Shown here one piece after another: positions 43,114 to 51,515 of a stretch of DNA of 64,000 bases (positions are counted from its first letter, which is position 1; every line of letters starts with the position of its first letter). The position numbers were made by a program, and so were the translations under genes. The notes under the pieces are model-generated. The model was given only the letters and a program-made list of their open reading frames with translations. It was not told where the DNA came from and did no database searches. The stretch covers positions 23,777 through 87,776 of the forward strand of contig NZ_MUNX01000104.1 in the NCBI RefSeq assembly GCF_002001005.1, given 5' to 3'. The stretch comes from Flavobacterium sp. A45 (lineage in GTDB: Bacteria; Bacteroidota; Bacteroidia; Flavobacteriales; Flavobacteriaceae).

Positions 43114-44046
43114 ATGAGCACATACGATATTGTTACCCTTACTGTAAATCCAGCTTTAGATAAAAGCACCCATTTTAAAGGCTTGGTAGCCGAACAAAAA
43201 ATTCGCTGTGAAGAACCTCGCTTTGATGCTGGAGGTGGTGGAATCAACGTTTCCAAAGCCATTTCAAGGCTAAACGGCAGTTCTTTAGCAGTATTCACTT
43301 CGGGAGGTCCATTGGGAAAAATGCTCGAAGAATTGGTTGCCAAAGAATCCATCTCCTTTCAAGCCATTCCCATTCAGACCTGGACTAGAGAAAGTTTTGT
43401 GGCTGTAGATGATAACACCAATTCACAGTACCGCTTTGGGTTTACCGGAGGAGAAATTACTGAAGAGGAAGAGCAGGCCGTACTCAATGCAGTGGCAGAC
43501 TTAAAACCAAAATTCTTAGTAGCCAGTGGCAGTTTAAATGAAGGTTTATCATCCGATTTCTATCAAAAGATTGCCGAAATAGCAAAACAATCTGGCGCAA
43601 AGTTAATAGTGGATACATCAGGGGAAGCTTTGAAAAAAGTATTGGAAACAGGCGCTTATCTAATTAAACCAAACGTAGGAGAACTGGCGAAACTGATTGG
43701 TGTTGAACGACTGGAAATGGAAGAAGTCAATGAAGCAGCCAAACAAATTATTGCCAAAGGCGGAGCGGAAATTGTGGTAGTTTCTCTCGGGCCTCAAGGA
43801 GCGGTCTTAGTAACTAAAGATAATTATGAATTTGTCCCAGCTCCCAATGTCGCTAAGAAAAGTACCGTTGGTGCCGGTGATAGTATGGTCGGCGGAATGG
43901 TTTGGGCACTTTCGCAAAATAAAAGCCTGAAAGAAGTAATCCGCTGGGGTGTTGCCTGCGGTTCTGCCGCCACAATGAACGAAGGAACCCAATTGTTTAA
44001 AGGTACAGATGCGCAACGATTGTTCGATTGGTTGAAGGACAAATAA
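43114..44046 (+). CDS. pfkB: 1-phosphofructokinase / PfkB-family hexose kinase
   Basis: This 310-residue ribokinase-fold sugar kinase is closest to E. coli PfkB (6-phosphofructokinase II) and FruK. TVNPALDKSTHF, the GGGGINVSKAISRLNG signature and the C-terminal STVGAGDSMVGGMVWAL signature with the catalytic Asp are present. LIKPNVGELAKLIG and VVVSLGPQGAVLV are in place. Whether it prefers fructose-6-phosphate or fructose-1-phosphate cannot be decided here. No fru PTS genes are nearby, which favours fructose-6-phosphate or tagatose-6-phosphate. Confidence 0.85.
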   Translation: MSTYDIVTLTVNPALDKSTHFKGLVAEQKIRCEEPRFDAGGGGINVSKAISRLNGSSLAVFTSGGPLGKMLEELVAKESISFQAIPIQTWTRESFVAVDDNTNSQYRFGFTGGEITEEEEQAVLNAVADLKPKFLVASGSLNEGLSSDFYQKIAEIAKQSGAKLIVDTSGEALKKVLETGAYLIKPNVGELAKLIGVERLEMEEVNEAAKQIIAKGGAEIVVVSLGPQGAVLVTKDNYEFVPAPNVAKKSTVGAGDSMVGGMVWALSQNKSLKEVIRWGVACGSAATMNEGTQLFKGTDAQRLFDWLKDK

Positions 44047-44054
44047 TTTTTTTT

Positions 44055-44095
44055 AAGTTTCTGAGCCAGAAAGTGACTAAGTTGCTAAGTTTAGA
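44055..44095. repeat. Degenerate CTAAGTT-type intergenic repeat
   Basis: TAAGTTTCTGAG, GACTAAGTTGCTAAGTTTAG shows the same word family as the tract at 27907-27976. No coding potential. Confidence 0.4.
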
Positions 44096-44122
44096 AATAT
44101 TTAAAAATCGAATTAAAAATCG

Positions 44123-44154
44123 AAAACCTGATGGTTTTACCTTCGTCAGGTTTT
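44123..44154 (+). terminator. Intrinsic terminator of pfkB with pyrimidine-rich tail
   Basis: AAAACCTGA and TCAGGTTTT pair around a 14-nt loop and are followed by a long C/T tract (TTTTCTCTATTCTTTTCTCT and on). The same stem and tail, inverted, follow lepA at 46424-46495. Confidence 0.7.
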
Positions 44155-44225
44155 CTCTATTCTTTTCTCTTTGTTCTTTTCTCTTTACTCTATTTTCTAA
44201 AATAATTAAAAAAATAAAAACCTAC

Positions 44226-44241
44226 TGACAAACTGTTGTCA
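44226..44241. promoter_or_regulatory. Dyad TGACAA-ACTG-TTGTCA, possible WYL-regulator operator
   Basis: A perfect 6-bp inverted repeat with a 4-bp spacer lies 12 nt upstream of a -7 element TAATTTTG (44253-44260) of the DinB gene. A WYL regulator is encoded next door. The dyad would overlap the -33 region, where no other TTG is well placed. Confidence 0.45.
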
Positions 44242-44290
44242 CCGACCGTATCTAATTTTGAAGAAGTAAACAATGAAAAACTTTAAAATT

Positions 44291-44770
44291 ATGAAAACAT
44301 TAGCAGCACAAGTTATTACTCCCGAAGATTTATTGAAACACTGGCAAGGACATCGCGCTTTAACACGCCGTGTAATTGAAATATTTCCTGATAAAGATTT
44401 CTTTGAATTTTCAATTGGCGGGATGCGTCCATTTTCAAAATTAGCCGATGAGCTTTTAGCTATTGGAGCCCCAGCACTTAAAGGAATAGTCAATCGTGAT
44501 ATTCAACCTTATACTGAGGGAACTGAAAAATTAATTTTTAAAGCGCAATACCTTGAAAAATGGGACGAAGCTACCGCAGAAATTAATGAAAATTGGCAGA
44601 AATTAACCATCGAAGATTTTAATGAAACCTTTAATTTATTTGGTCAATATGAATTCCCAATCGTTCAAAATATTTTATATTTTATTGATAACGAAGTGCA
44701 TCATCGAGGTCAGGGTTATGTTTATTTAAGAGCCTTGGGAATTGAACCTCCTTTTTTCTGGGAAAGATAA
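44291..44770 (+). CDS. DinB-family protein
   Basis: This 159-residue four-helix protein has the DinB C-terminal metal motif EVHHRGQGYVYLRALGIEPP. The first family histidine is not obvious (the helix reads LLAIGAPALKGI), so metal binding is uncertain. DinB proteins include thiol-dependent S-transferases and damage-induced proteins. The start could be at 44273 (six more codons) but 44291 (MKTLAAQVITPEDLL) looks family-like. It is paired head-to-head at the 3' ends with a WYL regulator that probably controls it. Confidence 0.82.
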   Translation: MKTLAAQVITPEDLLKHWQGHRALTRRVIEIFPDKDFFEFSIGGMRPFSKLADELLAIGAPALKGIVNRDIQPYTEGTEKLIFKAQYLEKWDEATAEINENWQKLTIEDFNETFNLFGQYEFPIVQNILYFIDNEVHHRGQGYVYLRALGIEPPFFWER

Positions 44771-44776
44771 AAATTA

Positions 44777-44817
44777 AAAAAACTCCTAATATGAAATTCA
44801 TTTTAGGAGTTTTTTTA
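44777..44817. terminator. Bidirectional terminator between DinB and WYL genes
   Basis: AAAAACTCCTAA and TTAGGAGTTTTTTT form the stem. A-runs and T-runs flank it on both sides; its right edge overlaps the last codon of the WYL gene. Confidence 0.85.
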
Positions 44818-45774
44818 TAAAAGGCGTCGTCTGTTTTTATCTAATAATTCCAGAATTTTAGTTTTTAATCTTTCCGGTTCCAATATAGTTGCATAATCCC
44901 CAAACATCATATACCAACGCGAAAATCCTTCCATCGTATCACACGACATAAAAGTCATTTCGATTTTGTCGTCTATTGCTTTTTCCGAAACAAAGCCGTG
45001 GTATTTTCGTTCGTATTTCAGGTAATTGGCAATTTTTTTCTCCACCAAAATCCTGATTTTGATTGTTGAAACAGTTTTGTTTTTATCTAAATAAGTTTCT
45101 AATGCATCGTGTTCTATTGAAAAAGGGATTTCCGTTTTTTTAATTCCGTGTATCCGATCAGCCCGGAATTGTCTGTAGTCTTTACGCAAATGACAATACC
45201 CTAACATATACCAATTGTTATTATCGTGAAAAACTCCAACAGGTTCAATATGACGTACTGTAATTCCATCCGATTGAATAGCTTCATACGAAAGAAAAAC
45301 TTGTGTTTTTTCGGCGATGCTTTCAAAAAGCGTTGCCAAAGTATTCGGAGATTTATCATTAAAAAGTTTCTCCGAAGATTGCATTAACACACTCGACTCA
45401 ATACTGGAAACCCAATCTTTATCATCACTTCGCAACACAGCCTTTAATTTATACATAGCCGAAGCATAGTGATTTCCAAGAGTTGTATCAGTAAATTTCT
45501 GCATTAGTTTTTCAGCCGCTATAAAACTGCTGGCTTCTTCGCGGGTAAACATAACAGGCGGTAACCGATAGCCGTCCATTAAAGCATAACCAACACCAGC
45601 TTCACTATAAATAGGAACTCCAGAAGCTTCTAATGTCCGAATATCACGATAAATTGTTCGCAGGCTAACCTCAAAACGATTCGCCAATTCCTGTGCTTTT
45701 ACAATCTTTTTGGATTGCAGTTGAATAAGAATGGCAACAATGCGGTCAAATCGTTTTGGGGTTTCGTCGAGCAT
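44815..45774 (-). CDS. WYL-domain (YafY-type) transcriptional regulator
   Basis: This 319-residue protein has an N-terminal HTH_11 winged helix (about 8-60, VKAQELANRFEVSLRTIYRDIRTLEASGVPIYSEAGVGYAL) followed by a WYL domain (about 140-230, NNWYMLGYCHLRKDYRQFRADRI) and a WCX-type C-terminal domain (about 240-319). WYL proteins sense nucleic-acid ligands or stress and often pair with DinB-type genes. A TATCTTTG -7 element (45817-45810, minus) is visible 36 nt before the start codon. Confidence 0.9.
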   Translation of the reverse strand: MLDETPKRFDRIVAILIQLQSKKIVKAQELANRFEVSLRTIYRDIRTLEASGVPIYSEAGVGYALMDGYRLPPVMFTREEASSFIAAEKLMQKFTDTTLGNHYASAMYKLKAVLRSDDKDWVSSIESSVLMQSSEKLFNDKSPNTLATLFESIAEKTQVFLSYEAIQSDGITVRHIEPVGVFHDNNNWYMLGYCHLRKDYRQFRADRIHGIKKTEIPFSIEHDALETYLDKNKTVSTIKIRILVEKKIANYLKYERKYHGFVSEKAIDDKIEMTFMSCDTMEGFSRWYMMFGDYATILEPERLKTKILELLDKNRRRLL

Positions 45775-45861
45775 TTTTTTAAGTTACAAAGGTTTTGAGC
45801 ATAGAATCTCAAAGATACATTTCAAAAATAGAAAACCCTAACAACTTTTGTTATTGAAGTT

Positions 45862-46167
45862 TTACTTATTGTTTCTTTTCCAGATTTCTGGGTTTTTAGA
45901 AGTATGAAAAACGGCAAAAACAGTAACATTTTTTGTATTTTCATTTATTAGGTAATGAATCAAAAAAGGAAATTTTTCTATTTTCCTACATCGAATTTCA
46001 TTGTATTTTATACTAAAAAGATAAGGGTCTTTTTTTAAAGAATTGATTTGTTTTTTGACTTGCGTTTTATAACGTAAACCCAATCCTTTCAATTGCATTT
46101 CATACCATTCAAAAGTTTCTTGAATGTCATTCAAAGCGTCAGTGTCTATTTTTAATTGAAAATGCAA
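45862..46167 (-). CDS. RelE/ParE-superfamily toxin
   Basis: This 101-residue protein has the RelE/ParE fold: LNDIQETFEWYEMQLKGLGLRY helices, IRCRKIEKFPFLIHYLINENT strands and VFAVFHTSKNPEIW C-terminus with the conserved His. It probably blocks translation or gyrase when free of its antitoxin. It starts 3 nt after the antitoxin stop. No other mobile genes are adjacent. Confidence 0.87.
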   Translation of the reverse strand: MHFQLKIDTDALNDIQETFEWYEMQLKGLGLRYKTQVKKQINSLKKDPYLFSIKYNEIRCRKIEKFPFLIHYLINENTKNVTVFAVFHTSKNPEIWKRNNK

Positions 46168-46170
46168 GTC

Positions 46171-46392
46171 CTAAAGCGTTTTAGAAACTTCATCCCAATC
46201 TAAAAGTCTTTCGGGGTTTGCATTTGCTTTTGCCATTCGGTCTAAAACAATTCGTTGGTGTTCGACAGGAATTTCCATATCTTCATTCCAGATAGCATCA
46301 TTAACTCTCAATCTATCCTTAGGAGAAAGTTGCTTCACAGCTTCAATCAATTGATTGACACTCAAATCGATATTTAATTTTATAGTTTCCAT
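46171..46392 (-). CDS. Antitoxin of the RelE/ParE-type pair
   Basis: This 73-residue protein starts at the ATG at 46392 (METIKLNIDLSVNQL); the 11-codon upstream extension is not supported. It resembles the addiction-module antitoxins with a helical N-terminus (LIEAVKQLSPKDRLRVNDAIW) and a charged C-terminus (ANPERLLDWDEV) that would wrap the toxin. Order antitoxin then toxin, with a 3-nt gap, is typical. Confidence 0.82.
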   Translation of the reverse strand: METIKLNIDLSVNQLIEAVKQLSPKDRLRVNDAIWNEDMEIPVEHQRIVLDRMAKANANPERLLDWDEVSKTL

Positions 46393-46423
46393 AAAAACAA
46401 AGTTAGTAAAAACAAGTTGCAGC

Positions 46424-46459
46424 AAAAAAAAAACCTGACAATTTTTGCATCATCAGGTT
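46424..46459 (-). terminator. Intrinsic terminator of lepA
   Basis: On the minus strand AACCTGATGATGC pairs through AACCTGA/TCAGGTT and is followed by a run of T (A at 46424-46433). The preceding purine-rich tract (minus strand) mirrors the pfkB terminator tail. Confidence 0.78.
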
Positions 46460-46504
46460 CTCTCTATATTCATTACTCTTTCTTCTATTCTCTAGAAAAA
46501 AAAT

Positions 46505-48301
46505 CTAGTCGTTCAATTTCAAAACAGCCATAAACGCTTCTTGCGGAATTTCAACATTTCCAACCAGTCTCATACGTTTTTTACCTTTTTTCTGTTTCTC
46601 CAATAATTTACGTTTACGGGAAATATCCCCACCATAACATTTGGCGGTAACGTCTTTACGCAACGCTTTTATCGTTTCACGGGCAATGATTTTAGCACCA
46701 ATTGCTGCTTGAATCGGAATATCAAATTGTTGTCTTGGAATCAATTCACGCAATTTCTCACACATTTTTTTACCAATGTTATAAGCATTGCTTTCGTGAA
46801 TTAAGGCGGAAAGTGCATCCACAGACTGTGCATTCAATAAAACATCCAAACGAACTAATTTTGAAGTACGCATTCCAATTGGCGAGTAATCAAATGAAGC
46901 ATATCCTTTTGAAACCGTTTTTAATCTATCGTAAAAATCGAATACAATTTCGGCCAATGGCATATCGAAATTTAGCTCAACTCGCTCAGTTGTTAAATAC
47001 GTCTGATTAGTAATAACTCCTCGTTTTTCGATACATAAACTCATTACGTTTCCAACGAAATCAGCTTTCGTGATAATAGTAGCTTTTATAAAAGGCTCTT
47101 CAACGCGGTCTAATCTTGATGGTTCTGGTAAATCCGAAGGATTGTTAATTACAAATGCAGTATCTGGATCTTTTTTGGTGTAAGCCAAATACGAAACGTT
47201 CGGAACCGTAGTAATTACGGTCATATCAAATTCACGTTCCAAACGTTCCTGGATGATTTCCATGTGTAACATTCCCAAGAATCCACAACGGAAACCAAAT
47301 CCTAGAGCTGCTGAACTTTCGGGTAAAAATACTAACGAAGCATCGTTCAATTGTAATTTTTCCATCGAAGCACGCAAATCCTCGTAATCCTCAGTATCTA
47401 CAGGATAAATCCCGGCAAATACCATTGGTTTTACATCCTCAAAACCAGTAATCATATTCGTTGTAGGCGTTTTGGCATCGGTAATCGTATCTCCTACTTT
47501 TACTTCTTTGGCTTCTTTAATTCCCGAAATCAAATACCCAACATCTCCTGTCGAAATCACATTTTTAGGAACTTGATTCAATTTCAAAGTCCCAACTTCA
47601 TCGGCAAAATATTCATTGCCAGTAGCCATAAATTTAATTTTTTGGCCTTTCTTTATTTCCCCGTTTTTCACACGGAAAATTACTTCAATACCACGAAACG
47701 GATTGTAGTGCGAATCAAATATCAAAGCCTGAAGAGGTTCATCTTTTACTCCTTTTGGAGCTGGAATTTTTTCAATAATTGCAGCCAATATATTTTCTAC
47801 ACCAAAACCAGTTTTCCCAGAAGCATGGATAATATCTTCCAATTTACATCCAAGCAAGTCAATAATATCATCACTTACTTCCTCTGGATTGGCACTTGGC
47901 AAATCTACTTTATTCAAAACTGGAATAATTTCCAAGTCGTTTTCTAGAGCCAAATACAAGTTAGAAATCGTTTGTGCCTGAATGCTTTGTGCCGCATCCA
48001 CAATCAGCAATGCACCTTCGCAAGCCGCAATAGAACGCGAAACTTCATAGGAGAAATCTACGTGTCCCGGAGTATCGATCAGGTTCAAGATATATTCTTC
48101 CCCTTTATATGTATATTCCATTTGGATTGCATGACTCTTGATCGTGATACCACGTTCACGCTCCAAGTCCATATTGTCCAGTAATTGCGCTTTTTCTTCA
48201 CGAGCCGTTACTGTTTGGGTTGCCCCCAATAATCGATCCGCTAATGTACTTTTTCCGTGATCAATATGTGCAATAATGCAAAAATTCCTAATATGTTTCA
48301 T
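46505..48301 (-). CDS. lepA: Elongation factor 4 (LepA)
   Basis: This 598-residue translational GTPase promotes back-translocation and initiation steps on the ribosome. GTP motifs [16 protein letters not shown] (G1), RERGITIKS (G2), [12 protein letters not shown] (G3) and NKVDLPSA (G4) are intact, and the C-terminal LepA-specific region ([37 protein letters not shown]) is complete. The start is the ATG at 48301 ([14 protein letters not shown]); the open frame runs 21 codons further through a hairpin region and is rejected. Confidence 0.97.
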   Translation of the reverse strand: MKHIRNFCIIAHIDHGKSTLADRLLGATQTVTAREEKAQLLDNMDLERERGITIKSHAIQMEYTYKGEEYILNLIDTPGHVDFSYEVSRSIAACEGALLIVDAAQSIQAQTISNLYLALENDLEIIPVLNKVDLPSANPEEVSDDIIDLLGCKLEDIIHASGKTGFGVENILAAIIEKIPAPKGVKDEPLQALIFDSHYNPFRGIEVIFRVKNGEIKKGQKIKFMATGNEYFADEVGTLKLNQVPKNVISTGDVGYLISGIKEAKEVKVGDTITDAKTPTTNMITGFEDVKPMVFAGIYPVDTEDYEDLRASMEKLQLNDASLVFLPESSAALGFGFRCGFLGMLHMEIIQERLEREFDMTVITTVPNVSYLAYTKKDPDTAFVINNPSDLPEPSRLDRVEEPFIKATIITKADFVGNVMSLCIEKRGVITNQTYLTTERVELNFDMPLAEIVFDFYDRLKTVSKGYASFDYSPIGMRTSKLVRLDVLLNAQSVDALSALIHESNAYNIGKKMCEKLRELIPRQQFDIPIQAAIGAKIIARETIKALRKDVTAKCYGGDISRKRKLLEKQKKGKKRMRLVGNVEIPQEAFMAVLKLND

Positions 48302-48330
48302 GTATAATGATGTGTAACTTTTATTATTCC

Positions 48331-48349
48331 GAACAGCCACTGGCTGTTC
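48331..48349 (-). promoter_or_regulatory. Compact hairpin in the lepA leader region
   Basis: GAACAGCC-ACT-GGCTGTTC is an 8-bp perfect stem with a 3-nt loop, 30 nt upstream of the lepA start codon. It lacks a T-run, so it is more likely a leader structure or protein site than a terminator. Confidence 0.4.
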
Positions 48350-48600
48350 TCCTCTTAATCTCAAATCTCACGCAAACGCCGTAAAGCGACAATTAATCTG
48401 CAAATATACTCTAAATTCAACAGTTTCAAAGTTTCAAAATAGGAAACTCAAGCATTTACCCAAAGTCTTTTCAAATTGTAATACATATACCCTTTAATTA
48501 GTTAGCAAATTATTCAAAATCATCTTCTTAGTTATCTAATGTCATTAAGTTTTTTATCCTTTCGCTTAAAAGATGTAATTTTGCAAAAAATTTAAGGACG

Positions 48601-49593
48601 ATGATTAAGATTGGCAACATTATATTACCCGAATTTCCACTATTGTTAGCACCTATGGAAGATGTGAGTGACCCTCCTTTCCGCAGATTGTGCAAACAGC
48701 ATGGCGCCGACTTAATGTACTCCGAATTTATTTCTTCCGAAGGCCTAATCCGCGACGCCATCAAAAGCCGAATGAAATTAGATATCTTCGATTACGAAAG
48801 ACCCGTAGGAATCCAGATTTTTGGTGGAGACGAAGAAGCAATGGCTTTATCCTCTAAAATCGTTTCTACCGTAAACCCAGATTTAATAGATATTAATTTT
48901 GGCTGTCCAGTCAAAAAAGTTGTTTGTAAAGGTGCAGGTGCCGGAGTTTTAAAAGACGTAGATTTAATGATTCGTTTGACTCAAGCCGTTATCGACAGCA
49001 CGCATTTGCCTGTTACCGTAAAAACCCGTTTAGGATGGGATGATAATTCCATAAATATAGATGAAGTTGCAGAGCGTTTGCAGGATATTGGTGTTGCCGC
49101 TTTGAGCATCCACGCCAGAACCCGCGCACAAATGTATAAAGGTCATTCTGACTGGTCGCATATTGCCCGCGTCAAAAACAACCCAAGAATCACAATGCCC
49201 ATTTTTGGTAACGGAGATATTGATTCTCCCGAAAAAGCATTGCATTATAAAAACGAATACGGCATCGACGGAATAATGATAGGTCGTGCTGCCATTGGTT
49301 ATCCTTGGATTTTCAACGAAATCAAACATTACTTCAAAACAGGAGAACATTTGGCAAAACCTACCGTTGCCGATAGGGTAGAAGCAGTGCGAAATCACCT
49401 CACTTGGGCAATGGAATGGAAAGGAGAAAGACTCGGTATTGTGGAAACAAGACCACATTATACCAATTATTTCAAAGGAATTCATTCTTTCAAACCCTTC
49501 AAACAAAAACTGGTAACCCTAGACCATCCCGAAGAATTATTTGCCGTTTTGAACGAGATTGAAGAGGCGTATTCTGGATATGAGGTTGTTTAA
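48601..49593 (+). CDS. dusB: tRNA-dihydrouridine synthase B
   Basis: This 330-residue FMN enzyme reduces uridine in the tRNA D-loop. APMEDVSDPPFRRLC, the DINFGCPVKKVVCKGAGAGVL segment with the catalytic Cys, VKTRLGWDD, SIHARTRAQMYKGHSDW and IFGNGDIDSPEKA/GIMIGRAAIGYPWIF motifs follow the DusB order. A purine-rich AAGGA lies 2-3 nt before the ATG, and a TAATTTTG -7 element is at 48576-48583. Confidence 0.94.
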   Translation: MIKIGNIILPEFPLLLAPMEDVSDPPFRRLCKQHGADLMYSEFISSEGLIRDAIKSRMKLDIFDYERPVGIQIFGGDEEAMALSSKIVSTVNPDLIDINFGCPVKKVVCKGAGAGVLKDVDLMIRLTQAVIDSTHLPVTVKTRLGWDDNSINIDEVAERLQDIGVAALSIHARTRAQMYKGHSDWSHIARVKNNPRITMPIFGNGDIDSPEKALHYKNEYGIDGIMIGRAAIGYPWIFNEIKHYFKTGEHLAKPTVADRVEAVRNHLTWAMEWKGERLGIVETRPHYTNYFKGIHSFKPFKQKLVTLDHPEELFAVLNEIEEAYSGYEVV

Positions 49594-49602
49594 AAGCTTA
49601 AG

Positions 49603-49668
49603 CACGAATTGCACTAATTATCACGAATGAATTTGTGTAAATTAGTGGAATTCGTGGCGATTTTTTTT
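49603..49668. repeat. Inverted degenerate repeat acting as dusB / permease terminator
   Basis: Arms 49603-49624 and 49635-49656 (CACGAATTGCACTAATT against AATTAGTGGAATTCGTG) pair with a few mismatches and are followed on the plus strand by eight T at 49661-49668. It lies between convergent dusB and the permease gene. The words are those of a common flavobacterial intergenic repeat, here recruited as a terminator. Confidence 0.7.
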
Positions 49669-50868
49669 CTATTCCAACAATTTCTTACTAACTCGACTGC
49701 TCGCAATCAGCGAAGCAATAAAACCAAGAGTGATAATCGTCGCCATAACAATCCCTACATTTTCCAATGTAAAAACCACTGGATAAGCCAGTGTAGGAGT
49801 TATCATAATCAATTGGTACTGCTGTTGTAATAATACAAATACAACACCCAATAATAACCCAATAATTCCACCAAAAACGCTCAATAAGGTTCCCTGAAGC
49901 AGGAATATGTTACGCAAATCCTTGATGTCAGTTCCTAGATTAAAAAGGGTTTTTAGGTTTCCTTTTTTATCCAAAATCATCATGATGAGTGCTCCAATCA
50001 AGTTAAAAAGCGCCACAACTATTACCAACGTAAAGATTAAGTACACCGCAATGTTTTCAGTGTTCAGCATTTTATACAAGGCTTCATTCAGTTGTTCCTT
50101 GTTTTTTACGGTAATTTTATTTTTGAAAATGGATTGAAGTTTCGCGACAACAGCTCTCTCATCAGCACCTTGTTTTAATTTAATTTCAAGACCCGAAACC
50201 TGATTAGTTTTATATTCCAATAATTCCTGTGCCAAACCCAAATCGGCAAACACATATTTAGAATCTAAATCTTCACTGATTGCATAAATTCCAACCGGGA
50301 AAACATCTGTTTTATTAAAAGCTTGAGCAGGATTTTCAATAGCTCCCTTACCGGGTTTTGGAACAAAAACCTCAAAAGGATTATTGTAATCCAGCAGTCC
50401 CATCGAGAATTTTTGAGCAATACCATATCCAACAACTACCTGATAAGTATCGGGTTTCAGCCATTGTCCATTATACAGTTTTTTATTATAATCGCTAACG
50501 GTGTTAAAAGTAGAATCAACACCTTTTAGATAAGTAACCTCTTGTTTTCCATTAAAAGTAAACAACACTCGCTCTTCAATAACCTTTGAAAAGGAAGCCA
50601 CCCCTTCAATTGCTGCAATCTCTTTTTCCTGTTTTGGTTCAACAAAAAAAGATTTTCCAAGCGTACTGCTTACTTTAAGATCGGGATCAATATCATTGGT
50701 AAACGAAAGACTAAATTCCTTCAATCCCGAAAAAACCGAGAGCACGACAAACAATGCCATTGCTCCCACAATAATCCCCATACTAGCAATACGATTAATG
50801 ATATTGATAGCATTATTTTTGCTTTTGCTAAAAATATACCGCTTGGCTATGTAAAGAGGGAAATTCAA
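49669..50868 (-). CDS. ABC transporter permease, LolC/LolE-like (FtsX domain)
   Basis: This 399-residue inner-membrane protein has an N-terminal TM (about 22-48, IASMGIIVGAMALFVVLSVFSGLKEF), a large periplasmic MacB-like domain (about 50-265) and three C-terminal TMs forming the FtsX domain (about 270-399). The group extracts lipoproteins for transport to the outer membrane. The ATPase partner is not in this window. rbfA lies 3 nt upstream on the same strand, an arrangement seen in other Bacteroidota. Confidence 0.88.
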   Translation of the reverse strand: MNFPLYIAKRYIFSKSKNNAINIINRIASMGIIVGAMALFVVLSVFSGLKEFSLSFTNDIDPDLKVSSTLGKSFFVEPKQEKEIAAIEGVASFSKVIEERVLFTFNGKQEVTYLKGVDSTFNTVSDYNKKLYNGQWLKPDTYQVVVGYGIAQKFSMGLLDYNNPFEVFVPKPGKGAIENPAQAFNKTDVFPVGIYAISEDLDSKYVFADLGLAQELLEYKTNQVSGLEIKLKQGADERAVVAKLQSIFKNKITVKNKEQLNEALYKMLNTENIAVYLIFTLVIVVALFNLIGALIMMILDKKGNLKTLFNLGTDIKDLRNIFLLQGTLLSVFGGIIGLLLGVVFVLLQQQYQLIMITPTLAYPVVFTLENVGIVMATIITLGFIASLIASSRVSKKLLE

Positions 50869-50871
50869 ATT

Positions 50872-51264
50872 TTATTGAAATCTGCGTTTGTCCAACAAAT
50901 CTCTATTCTCTATCGGATTTTCTTGATTTTTCAAGGCATTGTCAATCTTCTCGATATAATCCAAAGAATCATCAATAAAGAAAACCAAATTAGGCACTTT
51001 ACGCAATTGCAAACGTACTCTTTGAGATAAATCGTGCTTAATCAAAGTCGAATTAGCTTTAATCCCTGCCAACGTTTCCGCTGCTTTTTCTTGAGGAAAA
51101 ACACTTAAATGCACCGTCGCCACAGACAAATCTGTAGTCACCGTAACCTTGGATACTGAAATTATCAAATTTGTAATTCCATTTTTTCTCACTTCACCCT
51201 GCAAAATATCAACCAAATCTTTTTGGATAACCCCGCCTATTTTTTTCTGTCTATTTGTTTCCAT
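50872..51264 (-). CDS. rbfA: Ribosome-binding factor A
   Basis: This 130-residue KH-fold protein assists 16S rRNA 5'-end maturation in the 30S subunit. QKKIGGVIQKDLVDILQ, ISVSKVTVTTDLSVATVHLSVFP and LRLQLRKVPNLVFFIDDSLDYIEKIDNAL are typical, including the conserved LRKVPNLVF-x-D segment. The gene is the first of a two-gene unit with the permease. Confidence 0.93.
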   Translation of the reverse strand: METNRQKKIGGVIQKDLVDILQGEVRKNGITNLIISVSKVTVTTDLSVATVHLSVFPQEKAAETLAGIKANSTLIKHDLSQRVRLQLRKVPNLVFFIDDSLDYIEKIDNALKNQENPIENRDLLDKRRFQ

Positions 51265-51344
51265 GTTGCAAAAATACTATTTTTTTGAGAGACAACCTTA
51301 CAAAGTCATTAACTCATAAAGTTTTTTATATTTGTTTTATGATT

Positions 51345-51455
51345 TAGGAGCAGAAAATTAGGCTTGTTCAGGAGACAAAATTCCTGCTGTCCGCTATATC
51401 TTTTTATCTCGTCAAAAAAGACGAGATAAAAAGGATGCCGCTTCCATCAGGGCTA
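51345..51455. repeat. Dispersed structured element, copy C
   Basis: The copy begins TAGGAGC, then AGAAAATTAGGCTTGTTCAG, TTCCTGCTGTCCGCTATAT, a strong hairpin (TTTTTATCTCGTC with GACGAGATAAAAA) and GATGCCGCTTCCATCAGGGC, ending TA. Copies A and B share the ends. It lies between divergent rbfA and mce and overlaps the 5' part of the over-extended mce open frame. Confidence 0.82.
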
Positions 51456-51515
51456 AAGAGAAGCAATAGTTCTTTATTGGAACAAATTCAGAAAACAAAA
51501 AACATACTATATATA

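Noticed and set aside
45862..46392. Toxin-antitoxin pair as a sign of a genomic island
   Set aside because: No integrase, transposase, attachment repeats or compositional shift was seen around it; the neighbours are core genes.
49030..49506. 158-codon minus-strand frame inside dusB
   Set aside because: Antisense to conserved DusB sequence, no family features.
51435..51515. 27-codon N-terminal extension of mce
   Set aside because: The extension is read through repeat copy C; the epimerase family begins at the ATG at 51516.
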